The notes below the pieces were generated by a model. The model was not told where the DNA came from, did no database searches, and worked only from the letters and a program-made list of their open reading frames with translations. A stretch of 64,000 nt of DNA from an uncultured Faecalibacterium sp. (GTDB lineage: Bacteria; Bacillota; Clostridia; Oscillospirales; Ruminococcaceae), in the NCBI GenBank assembly GCA_934540955.1, contig CAKTCY010000002.1:29032-93031 (forward strand). The letters run 5' to 3'. Below, piece after piece: positions 1-6,624 of this stretch (positions are counted from its first letter, which is position 1; every line of letters begins with the position of its first letter). The position numbers and the translations under genes are program-made.

Positions 1-2
1 GG

Positions 3-848
3 CAGCGGGTATTTGCCGAGCGCTTTGGTGCGGTTCCGCAGCTGGTGGTCTGCGGCGGCGGTCATGTTGCTGCTGCCCTTGTAAAACAGGCAAAGCTTCT
101 TGATCTACCTGTGCTTGCCATAGATGACCGGGAGGAATTTGCCCAGCAGCTGCGCGCCGCCGGAGCGGATACTGTGCTCTGCGCCCCCTTTGCACAGGCA
201 CTTCAGGATGTACCCGGCGGGGCAGAGACCTATTTTGCAGTGCTGACCCGCTCCCACGCCTTTGATCTGGATTGCCTTACCCAGATTCTGCAAAAGCCTG
301 CGGCCTATGTGGGCATGATGGGCAGCCGTGGCCGTGCCGCATTGGTACGCCGTCAGCTGTTGGAGGCCGGGTTGATGGACAGTCAGCGAGTGGAGTCGCT
401 CTGCGCGCCCATCGGCCTTGCCATCGGCGCACAGACCGCTGCGGAGATCGCGCTTTCCATTCTGGCGCAGATCGTGCAGGTCAAAAATGCCCGCCCCCAA
501 ACCGAGGGATATCCCATCGCGTTGCTGGATGCGATGGTGCAGGCAGAAAAAGCCCGCACTCCGGCGGTACTGGCTACCATTGTTGCGCGGCACGGCTCCA
601 CCCCGCGGGATGTGGGTGCAAAAATGCTCATCCTGCCCGATGGCAGAACCGTGGGCAGTGTGGGCGGCGGCATTATGGAGCATTACACGGTACAGGCTGC
701 TCAGAAGCTGCTGGCACAGGCTGTTCCCGCCCTGCAATGCTTACAGCTTTCGGCTGACGGCAAAAACGAGGATGCAGCTATTGCTGCCTGCGGCGGCTCC
801 ATGGAGGTGCTGTTGCAGACACTTTGCCCCGGGGAGGAAACGAAATGA
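3..848 (+). CDS. XdhC-family molybdenum hydroxylase maturation protein (5' end outside window)
   Basis: The frame is open from the first bases, so the gene begins before the window; about 281 codons are visible. It opens with a Rossmann glycine motif (VVCGGGHVA) and carries YVGMMGSRGR, both typical of the XdhC C-terminal domain. After about residue 165 comes an XdhC/CoxI domain (HGSTPRDVGAKML, then GSVGGG). Known XdhC proteins help insert or sulfurate the molybdenum cofactor of xanthine dehydrogenase-type hydroxylases. Here the Rossmann part precedes a CoxI part, the reverse of the usual order, so the whole protein may be CoxI-Rossmann-CoxI or permuted. Its TGA overlaps the next ATG, indicating translational coupling to the YqeB-type gene. 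Confidence 0.85.
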   Translation, partial: QRVFAERFGAVPQLVVCGGGHVAAALVKQAKLLDLPVLAIDDREEFAQQLRAAGADTVLCAPFAQALQDVPGGAETYFAVLTRSHAFDLDCLTQILQKPAAYVGMMGSRGRAALVRRQLLEAGLMDSQRVESLCAPIGLAIGAQTAAEIALSILAQIVQVKNARPQTEGYPIALLDAMVQAEKARTPAVLATIVARHGSTPRDVGAKMLILPDGRTVGSVGGGIMEHYTVQAAQKLLAQAVPALQCLQLSADGKNEDAAIAACGGSMEVLLQTLCPGEETK

Positions 849-1660
849 AAAAAGACGCCTTGATCATCGTGCGCGGCGGCGGCGACCTCGCCACCGGCAC
901 CATCCACCGGTTGTGGAGCGCCGGGCTGCGGGTGCTGGTATTGGAAACCACAAAACCCGCAGCCATCCGCCGTCAGGTTGCTCTGTGTGAAGCAGTGTAC
1001 GAAGGCGAAGCCACTGTCGAAGGACTGCGTGCTGTCCGCATTGAAGCATTGGAGCAGGCGCAGTCCGTCTGGGCGCAAAGCGCTGTTCCGGTGCTCGTTG
1101 ACCCGGAGGGAGTCTGTATTGCCCGGGCAAAACCGGAGGTCGTAGTGGACGCCATTCTGGCCAAGCACAACCTTGGCACCCGCCGGGATATGGCACCGCT
1201 GACCATTGCCCTTGGTCCCGGCTTTGTGGCCGGTCAGGACGTGGACGCCGTGGTGGAGACCAAGCGCGGCCACCGGCTGGGCAGGATCATCCGGGAGGGG
1301 AGCGCTATCCCCAATACTGGTATTCCCGGCGTCATCGGCGGGTACGGTGCAGAGCGGGTGATCCATGCGCAGGCTGCCGGTGTCTTTATGAATGTGCGTA
1401 AAATCGGCGATTTAGTGGAGAATGGCGAGATCATTGCCACTATCCGCACCCCAGAGGGGGCAGAGATTCCGGTTACAGCACAGATCCCCGGTATTCTGCG
1501 CGGATTGCTGCGCAGCGGCTACCCGGTCACGCCGGGCTTTAAGATTGCGGATATCGACCCCCGGCGGGAGGAGCTTTCCAACTGCTTCCTGATCTCGGAT
1601 AAATCCCGCTGTATTGCCGGTAGTGTACTGGAGCTTGTCTGTGCGCAGGTGTGGCAGTAA
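845..1660 (+). CDS. yqeB: YqeB-type selenium-dependent molybdenum hydroxylase maturation protein (EF2563 family)
   Basis: The 271-aa protein starts at the ATG inside an ATGA overlap with the XdhC-type gene, behind GGGGAGGAAA; the longer open frame has no better start. It begins with an NAD-binding-like signature (IIVRGGGDLATG) and has the family's central GPGF and IPNTGIPGVIGGYG segments, then a lipoyl/carrier-like C-terminal part (GDLVENGEIIATI). The family co-occurs with selenium-dependent molybdenum hydroxylases such as purine or xanthine dehydrogenases, and is thought to act in cofactor maturation; the exact reaction is not established. The coupled XdhC-type gene supports this. The hydroxylase itself would be expected upstream of the window. 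Confidence 0.85.
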   Translation: MKKDALIIVRGGGDLATGTIHRLWSAGLRVLVLETTKPAAIRRQVALCEAVYEGEATVEGLRAVRIEALEQAQSVWAQSAVPVLVDPEGVCIARAKPEVVVDAILAKHNLGTRRDMAPLTIALGPGFVAGQDVDAVVETKRGHRLGRIIREGSAIPNTGIPGVIGGYGAERVIHAQAAGVFMNVRKIGDLVENGEIIATIRTPEGAEIPVTAQIPGILRGLLRSGYPVTPGFKIADIDPRREELSNCFLISDKSRCIAGSVLELVCAQVWQ

Positions 1661-1675
1661 AATCTATATAAAAAT

Positions 1676-1720
1676 AACCCCTGCCGTTTTGCAAAAAAGG
1701 TAGCAAATACGGCAGGGGTT
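1676..1720. terminator. bidirectional intrinsic terminator
   Basis: A 12-bp perfect stem (AACCCCTGCCGT with its complement) encloses a second 5-bp stem (TTTGC/GCAAA). T-rich ends on both sides suit the convergent yqeB-type gene and the small DUF3873-like gene. Confidence 0.8.
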
Positions 1721-1733
1721 TTATGGTTCTATG

Positions 1734-1928
1734 TTAGTTGCGGTAGCAGCGGTCCTGCCCCACAAGCCAGTTTTCGCACAGGCGCTGGGCTTCCTCAAGA
1801 CTGCGGCTCTCGCAGTCAAAGAAGGCACCGCGCATAGAGCAGTAGGAGTAGTGCACCTTGGGAACACCGTTGCCATCCTTGAAGCGCTCGTATCGTTCTT
1901 CACCGGGCATCAGAAAAAGCTGTTCCAT
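1734..1928 (-). CDS. small DUF3873-like protein
   Basis: The 64-aa protein starts at an ATG preceded by AAAGGAGAAGG; the longer open frame upstream lacks a ribosome site. The pattern GEERYERF, then HYSYCSMRGAFFDC, then LEEAQRLCENWL resembles DUF3873 (G-E-x-x-Y-x-x-F, Y-x-Y, G-x-L-F-x-C, L-E-x-x-R-x-x-x-x-W-L), a small family of unknown function often seen on mobile or accessory DNA. There are no membrane segments. It is a single gene between convergent terminators. The assignment is by motif only, and no function is claimed. Confidence 0.6.
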   Translation of the reverse strand: MEQLFLMPGEERYERFKDGNGVPKVHYSYCSMRGAFFDCESRSLEEAQRLCENWLVGQDRCYRN

Positions 1929-2088
1929 GGTTCCTTCTCCTTTGTTTTCAAGCAGTCCAAACGGCCGCCGGGCGGCGGCACACAACGCTTGCTATTGTAT
2001 CACGATGGAGAAAGGTTTGCCATTGTCTTTTTATCCAAAGATACGCCGCTTTTTTCTCTGCGGTTGTGGCGAAGAAGGGCTTGACAAA

Positions 2089-2592
2089 TCATTCGTGCAA
2101 ACTGCGCTCCTTTTCCAGAGCGGCTTTCATGCCATGGATACGCCCCAGTGCATAGGAGAGCATTGCCGCGCACAACAGGTTCAGCCAGCCGTACCGGAAC
2201 TGGTTCAGAGAGTTCGTTATGCCAAGGATCAGGTTGGCCAGACAGAGCAGGGAAAGCATCCGGTCAATACGACTCAGGTGTGTCAGGCGGGAGTCGATAT
2301 CCGAGAGCAATTCAAAGCTGCCAAGCTCCGCTTTCCGCCGGAAGTACACCCAGTTGACACAGCCGCCGATATACTCTGCACCCAGTTCCTTTACAAAAGC
2401 ACGGTAATCGCTGCTGGGGTTCATCTCCAAGCGGATGATATACTCGCCCGGTTCGCAGCGCACAAAGGTATAAAAGGAAAACCCGGTGTTGTCCAGTACC
2501 CAGCCCTCCTGCGCCATCTCATTCAGCCAGCGCTCTTCTTTTTCAAAATCCCACACAAAGAAAAGCTTGAAAACAGTTTTCTTTTCACTCAT
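2089..2592 (-). CDS. DUF2812 domain membrane protein
   Basis: The 167-aa protein has an N-terminal soluble part (residues 1-105) with the DUF2812 look: KLFFVWDFEKEERWLNEMAQEGWVL, broken here only for description as KLFFVWDF then EKEERWLNEMAQEGW, and YIIRLEM. Two short hydrophobic segments follow at about 112-128 and 135-148. The start codon lies in an ATGA overlap with the upstream PadR gene, so the two are co-translated. PadR-DUF2812 pairs are common in Firmicutes. They are generally taken to be an autoregulated membrane stress or transport-associated module, but the DUF's activity is unknown. Confidence 0.8.
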   Translation of the reverse strand: MSEKKTVFKLFFVWDFEKEERWLNEMAQEGWVLDNTGFSFYTFVRCEPGEYIIRLEMNPSSDYRAFVKELGAEYIGGCVNWVYFRRKAELGSFELLSDIDSRLTHLSRIDRMLSLLCLANLILGITNSLNQFRYGWLNLLCAAMLSYALGRIHGMKAALEKERSLHE

Positions 2593-2906
2593 AAGGTTTC
2601 CTCCTTTAGGATGCTCTCACCATTTGCCACAAGCTGCTGCAAACGGGCAAGCTCGTGCTTTAAGATCTGAACGCCCTCTGCAGTAAGCTGGTATTCCTTT
2701 TTGCGGCTGCCGCTTTCGGCGGGCAGGGGACGGATCCAGCCTTTTTCGCACAGAGAGGTCAATGCACCATACAGTGTCCCGGCGGCAAGATGGACTCTGC
2801 CGCCGGAAAGCTGCTCCGTCTGCTGCATGATGCCATAGCCGTGCTGCGGATGGTAAAGAGATAACAGGATATAATAGGTCGATTCGGTCAATGCAAGGTT
2901 TTCCAT
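2589..2906 (-). CDS. PadR-family transcriptional regulator
   Basis: The 105-aa protein is a winged-helix PadR repressor: STYYILLSLYHPQHGYGI, the basic/glycine recognition region (GTLYGALTSLCEKGWI) and the wing RKKEYQLTAEG are all present. I chose MENLALTES, with GGAG nine bases upstream; a start five codons earlier is possible. PadR proteins bind palindromic operators and often repress their own operon. Two inverted repeats lie over the promoter just upstream. Its partner is the DUF2812 membrane protein, whose start overlaps this stop. The inducing signal cannot be read from sequence. Confidence 0.9.
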   Translation of the reverse strand: MENLALTESTYYILLSLYHPQHGYGIMQQTEQLSGGRVHLAAGTLYGALTSLCEKGWIRPLPAESGSRKKEYQLTAEGVQILKHELARLQQLVANGESILKEETL

Positions 2907-2940
2907 ACTGAAACACTCCATGGATTCTATCGGACGTCTT

Positions 2941-2999
2941 TATATCGTCAACCGATATATCGTGCTTAAAGTATATCGTCTCACGATATACTTTGTCAA
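2941..2999 (-). promoter_or_regulatory. padR promoter with palindromic operators
   Basis: On the minus strand TTGACA (2999-2994) and TATACT (2975-2970) are separated by 18 bp. A perfect 12-bp inverted repeat (arms 2968-2979 and 2983-2994, AAAGTATATCGT with its complement) covers the spacer and -10. A second inverted repeat (TATATCG/CGATATA, 2941-2947 and 2953-2959) follows downstream. Autorepression by the PadR protein is inferred from position. Confidence 0.7.
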
Positions 3000-3158
3000 G
3001 CGTTTTCAGAAAAAAGCCATCAAAAAGCTTTAAAACACAGTTCGTATGGAAAAACCGATGGAACACGAGAAAATATTTTGTGCACTTTTCATAGTTTTCT
3101 TCTGAAGATTTTGGTGGTACAATATAGTCATCAAATTCTGCAATTCGGGAGGAGCTCC

Positions 3159-4154
3159 ATGGCGGAAAAGTGTATTGAACTGGATAGTGTAGAGATCGCA
3201 GCGGCTGTTTTTGGCAACTGTGACCGGAATATTCGCTTATTGGAAAAAGAGTTTTCTGTTACCGCTGTTTGTCGCGGTACACAGCTGCGCATTTCCGGCG
3301 AGCCTGCCAATGTGGCGGCAGCGAACCGCGCTGTGGAGGGAATGCTTCTTCTGATCGAGAACCGCACCCCGCTGGAGGATCAGACGGTGCACTACTGCAT
3401 CAGTCTGGCGCATGATGGCGCGGAGAAGCGGGTAAAGGAGTTGACCGAGGATTTTGTCACCGTCACGGTCAAGGGACGTCCGATCCGCCCCAAAACACTG
3501 GGACAGAAGGAATACCTGAACGCCATCCGCTCCAATGCCATTACCTTCGGTGTCGGCCCGGCGGGTACCGGCAAGACCTATCTGGCCGTTGCCATGGCGG
3601 TAAAGGCCTTTAAGGCCAAAGAGGTCTCCCGCATCATCCTGACCCGCCCGGCGGTGGAGGCAGGCGAAAAGCTTGGCTTTTTGCCCGGCGACCTGCAGCA
3701 GAAGGTAGACCCCTATCTGCGGCCGCTGTACGACGGCCTGTTTGATATGCTGGGCGCAGAGACCTACGAGCGTCTGGTGGAAAAGCAGATCATCGAGGTT
3801 GCCCCGTTGGCTTATATGCGCGGACGCACGCTGGATGATTCCTTTATCATTCTGGACGAGGCGCAGAACACCACCCCGGAGCAGATGAAAATGTTCCTTA
3901 CCCGTATGGGTGTGGGCTCTAAGGTAGTCGTTACCGGCGATGTGACTCAGATCGATCTGCCGGGCAGCACCCGCAGCGGTCTGGTGGACGCACTGAAGGT
4001 GCTGAAGGATGTGAACGGCATTGCTCAGTGCTACTTTACCGATAAGGACGTTGTGCGTCACCGGCTGGTGCAGGAGATCGTAAAGGCTTACGAGCGTGCC
4101 GCCCATCCGGCTGCCGAAGCGGAAAACAAAGAAAATAAAAAGAATTCTAAATAA
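3159..4154 (+). CDS. phoH: PhoH-like ATPase
   Basis: The 331-aa protein starts at the ATG behind GGGAGGAG at 3149; codons upstream in the open frame are not family-like. A KH-like N-terminal part (residues 1-100) precedes the PhoH P-loop domain: Walker A GPAGTGKT near 132-139, LTRPAVEAGEKLGFLPGD, and Walker B FIILDEAQN near 229. The C-terminal tail is charged and lysine-rich. PhoH/YbeZ proteins are cytoplasmic ATPases tied to RNA metabolism. Adjacency to ybeY (24 bp) and era is the classic arrangement and points to 16S rRNA maturation. Confidence 0.95.
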   Translation: MAEKCIELDSVEIAAAVFGNCDRNIRLLEKEFSVTAVCRGTQLRISGEPANVAAANRAVEGMLLLIENRTPLEDQTVHYCISLAHDGAEKRVKELTEDFVTVTVKGRPIRPKTLGQKEYLNAIRSNAITFGVGPAGTGKTYLAVAMAVKAFKAKEVSRIILTRPAVEAGEKLGFLPGDLQQKVDPYLRPLYDGLFDMLGAETYERLVEKQIIEVAPLAYMRGRTLDDSFIILDEAQNTTPEQMKMFLTRMGVGSKVVVTGDVTQIDLPGSTRSGLVDALKVLKDVNGIAQCYFTDKDVVRHRLVQEIVKAYERAAHPAAEAENKENKKNSK

Positions 4155-4177
4155 ATCCCTGAAAGGAGTGGACCGAT

Positions 4178-4669
4178 ATGTCCAACAAAGTTTTGATCAC
4201 CAACTCCCAGAAAGCCGTTAAGGTGCCCTCCGGGCTCCGCATCTTGATCCGCCGTGCCTGCAATGCCGTGCTGGAATATGAGCATTTTGACCGTCCTGCC
4301 GAGATCAGCGTTACCTTTGTGGACAACGCTGCCATTGCCGAGCTGAACAACCAGTACCGCAACAAGCCCATGCCCACCGATGTGCTGAGCTTTCCTCTGG
4401 GTGAGGACGGCAAGTACGATATCGACGAGAACAACGGCTGCATGATGCTGGGCGATATCGTCATCAGCATGGAGCGTGCCATGGAGCAGGCAAATCTGTA
4501 TGGGCATCCGCTGCAGCGGGAGGTGGCCTTTCTGACCGTCCACTCCATGCTGCATCTGCTGGGCTACGACCACGAAAACGGTGGTCTGGAGGCCATGCGT
4601 ATGCGCGAAAAAGAAGAGGCTGTGCTGCTGCAGCTGGGGCTGCCCCGCACGGTCAGCTACACGGAATGA
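4178..4669 (+). CDS. ybeY: endoribonuclease YbeY, rRNA maturation factor
   Basis: The 163-aa protein has the zinc-binding signature HSMLHLLGYDH around residues 122-132, the defining UPF0054/YbeY motif, preceded by VLSFPL and GDIVIS. It starts at ATG after GAAAGGAGTGG. YbeY is a single-strand RNase needed for 16S rRNA 3'-end processing and 70S quality control. It sits between phoH and era in one plus-strand unit. The length is normal. Confidence 0.96.
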   Translation: MSNKVLITNSQKAVKVPSGLRILIRRACNAVLEYEHFDRPAEISVTFVDNAAIAELNNQYRNKPMPTDVLSFPLGEDGKYDIDENNGCMMLGDIVISMERAMEQANLYGHPLQREVAFLTVHSMLHLLGYDHENGGLEAMRMREKEEAVLLQLGLPRTVSYTE

Positions 4670-4715
4670 TATTCCTTCACTGCAACAGAACATAAAAACA
4701 AGACAGGAGTTCGCT

Positions 4716-5651
4716 TTGAGTACTACAACACCCGTTCAGGAGCATTACGACACCTCCTCTGTATTCGTTGCTGTCATCGGACGGCCGAACGTGGGCAAAT
4801 CCAGCCTGACGAACCTCTTGGTCGGCGAGAAGGTGGCAATCGTCACCTCTAAGCCCCAAACCACCCGCACCCGCATTACCGGTGTGATCACCCGGGGGCC
4901 GCTGCAATATGTGCTGCTGGATACTCCCGGTGTGCACAAGGCGCACAACAAGCTGGGCAAGCGCATGGATAAGACCGCCAGCGATTCCATTGCGGATGTG
5001 GATGTTTCCATGATGCTGTTCGAGCCCTACGGCGCACTGAACGAATCCGAGATGGCGTTGGTAGAAGCGCTGCACCGCAGCGGCCCGGCCATTGCAGTCA
5101 TCAATAAGACCGACCTTGTGAAAGAACCTGCCGATTTGGAGGCACGCAAGGCAGAGTTGAAGGCGCTGGGCGTGTTTGATGCGATCTACACCATCAGCGT
5201 GCGCAACAAGGAGGGCAGCGAGGAGCTGTTCGATGCCTTGAGCCGCTACGCCGTGGAAGGCCCTCATTACTTTGATGACGATGCCTACACCGATATGCCG
5301 GAAAAGGAGCTGGTGGCCGAGGTCATCCGCGAAAAGGCACTGCTCTTTATGCGAGACGAGATCCCGCACGGCATTGCAGTGGTGGTGGAACGCTTCAAGG
5401 AGCGTCCGGGCACAGACCTGATCGACATTGATGTGAATATCTACTGCGAGCGGGAGAGCCACAAGGGCATGGTCATCGGCAAGGGCGGTGCGATGCTCAA
5501 AAAGATCGCCAGTGCTGCCCGCGCCGACTGCGAGGAGTTCCTGGGCTGCCGGGTCAACCTGCAGTGCTGGGTCAAGGTAAAATCCGACTGGCGGGATAAT
5601 GAATTTTTGCTGAACAACTTCGGCTTCAAGCAGAATCCCTCCAACCGCTGA
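4716..5651 (+). CDS. era: GTPase Era
   Basis: The 311-aa Ras-like GTPase binds 16S rRNA and is required for 30S assembly. G1 GRPNVGKSS is near residues 22-30, G3 DTPG near 69-72, G4 NKTD near 131-134, and a C-terminal KH domain has GMVIGKGGAMLKKI near 251-264. The open frame extends upstream into ybeY, but the family N-terminus and the AGGAG at 4704-4708 fix a TTG start at 4716, seven bases downstream. It follows phoH and ybeY, so all three ribosome-assembly factors are co-transcribed. Confidence 0.95.
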   Translation: MSTTTPVQEHYDTSSVFVAVIGRPNVGKSSLTNLLVGEKVAIVTSKPQTTRTRITGVITRGPLQYVLLDTPGVHKAHNKLGKRMDKTASDSIADVDVSMMLFEPYGALNESEMALVEALHRSGPAIAVINKTDLVKEPADLEARKAELKALGVFDAIYTISVRNKEGSEELFDALSRYAVEGPHYFDDDAYTDMPEKELVAEVIREKALLFMRDEIPHGIAVVVERFKERPGTDLIDIDVNIYCERESHKGMVIGKGGAMLKKIASAARADCEEFLGCRVNLQCWVKVKSDWRDNEFLLNNFGFKQNPSNR

Positions 5652-5744
5652 GTGCTGCCAAAGCAGGACAGTTTTCCCTTGTATGCTGTGCTAGAATCAG
5701 GCTGACACTATATCTGTGCGCAGAGAAGGGAAGGAGTGCTGAAG

Positions 5745-5909
5745 ATGGATGCTGCTGCAAGCTGGCAGGCCTTTGTCTGCACGGGGAATATTCTCCGTTA
5801 TCTCGATTATAAACAACTGGTGCAGCTGCCCGCCGAGCATCCGGCAGGAGAAACGGATGATGGAACCATTTGTGACCATGGGTCTGGTACTGAAGGAGAC
5901 CCGTTATAG
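5745..5909 (+). CDS. YqzL-like small protein
   Basis: A 54-codon gene with AAGGAG at 5731-5736 and an ATG start encodes MDAAASWQAFVCTGNILRYL followed by DYKQL. The pattern W-x-x-F-x-x-T-G-x-x-x-x-Y-L-x-Y-K matches the tiny Firmicutes YqzL family (PF14006-type), whose gene normally lies between era and recO, exactly as here. YqzL's role is unknown. The gene overlaps the start of recO by about 50 bases in another frame, and the C-terminal 25 or so residues may be an extension created by that overlap. There are no membrane segments. Confidence 0.75.
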   Translation: MDAAASWQAFVCTGNILRYLDYKQLVQLPAEHPAGETDDGTICDHGSGTEGDPL

Positions 5910-6609
5910 AGAAGCAGACCGCATTCTGACGATCCTTACCCCGAAGCTGGGCGTGATCACGGCAATGGCTGCAAACAGTCTGCGGCTGAAAAGCAAGCTG
6001 TTCAGTGCCTGCGGGCTGTTCTGCTATTCGGAGTTTACGCTGGTGCCCGGACGCAATATGTATACCGTGCGGGAAGCCGAGGTGCAGAACATCTTCCACG
6101 GCATCTCCTCTTCCATTGAAGGGGTAAGCCTTGCCATGTATCTTACCGAGCTGGCCGCCGCGCTTTCGCCTACCGGAGAGGAAGCAGCCCGGGAGCTGCG
6201 TTTGGTGCTGAACAGCCTGTATATGATCAGCGAGCACCGCACCGACCTGCGGGTGATTAAAGCGGTATTTGAGCTGCGCACCATGAGCGAGTGCGGCTTT
6301 ATGCCGCAGCTGGTCTGCTGCCGGGACTGCGGCACCTACGATGAAGGAGATGCCTTTTATCTGGATGCACAGGAAGGGCATCTGCTCTGTGCATCCTGTG
6401 CGGCAAAGGCAGGCAAGAACTGCAATCTGGACAAGGCTGCACTGTTTGCGCTGCGCCACATCTGCTTGGTAGAGGACAAAAAAATATTTGCATTCAAGAT
6501 CTCTGTGGGCAGTCTGGCAAAGCTTTCCGCAGTGGCTGAAAACTATGCCCTGACGCATCTGGATAAGCCGTTGAAAAGCTACGCCTTTTTGAAAAGCGTG
6601 CTGCCCTGA
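5857..6609 (+). CDS. recO: DNA repair protein RecO
   Basis: The protein is 250 aa from the first of two tandem ATG codons (5857 and 5860) behind AGGAG; the upstream part of the open frame is the YqzL-like gene in another frame. The N-terminal OB-fold begins TMGLVLKETRYREADRILTIL. The middle carries a zinc-finger-like CCRDCG near residue 153 and CASC near 176. RecO loads RecA with RecR and anneals single strands in the RecFOR recombination pathway. It lies in the era-yqzL-recO order common to Firmicutes, 15 bp ahead of mutS2. Confidence 0.93.
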   Translation: MMEPFVTMGLVLKETRYREADRILTILTPKLGVITAMAANSLRLKSKLFSACGLFCYSEFTLVPGRNMYTVREAEVQNIFHGISSSIEGVSLAMYLTELAAALSPTGEEAARELRLVLNSLYMISEHRTDLRVIKAVFELRTMSECGFMPQLVCCRDCGTYDEGDAFYLDAQEGHLLCASCAAKAGKNCNLDKAALFALRHICLVEDKKIFAFKISVGSLAKLSAVAENYALTHLDKPLKSYAFLKSVLP

Positions 6610-6624
6610 TCAAAAAGGAACAGT

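Noticed and set aside
1734-3000. Possible genomic island (DUF3873, DUF2812, PadR)
   Set aside because: No integrase, repeats or tRNA nearby and base use is like the neighbours.
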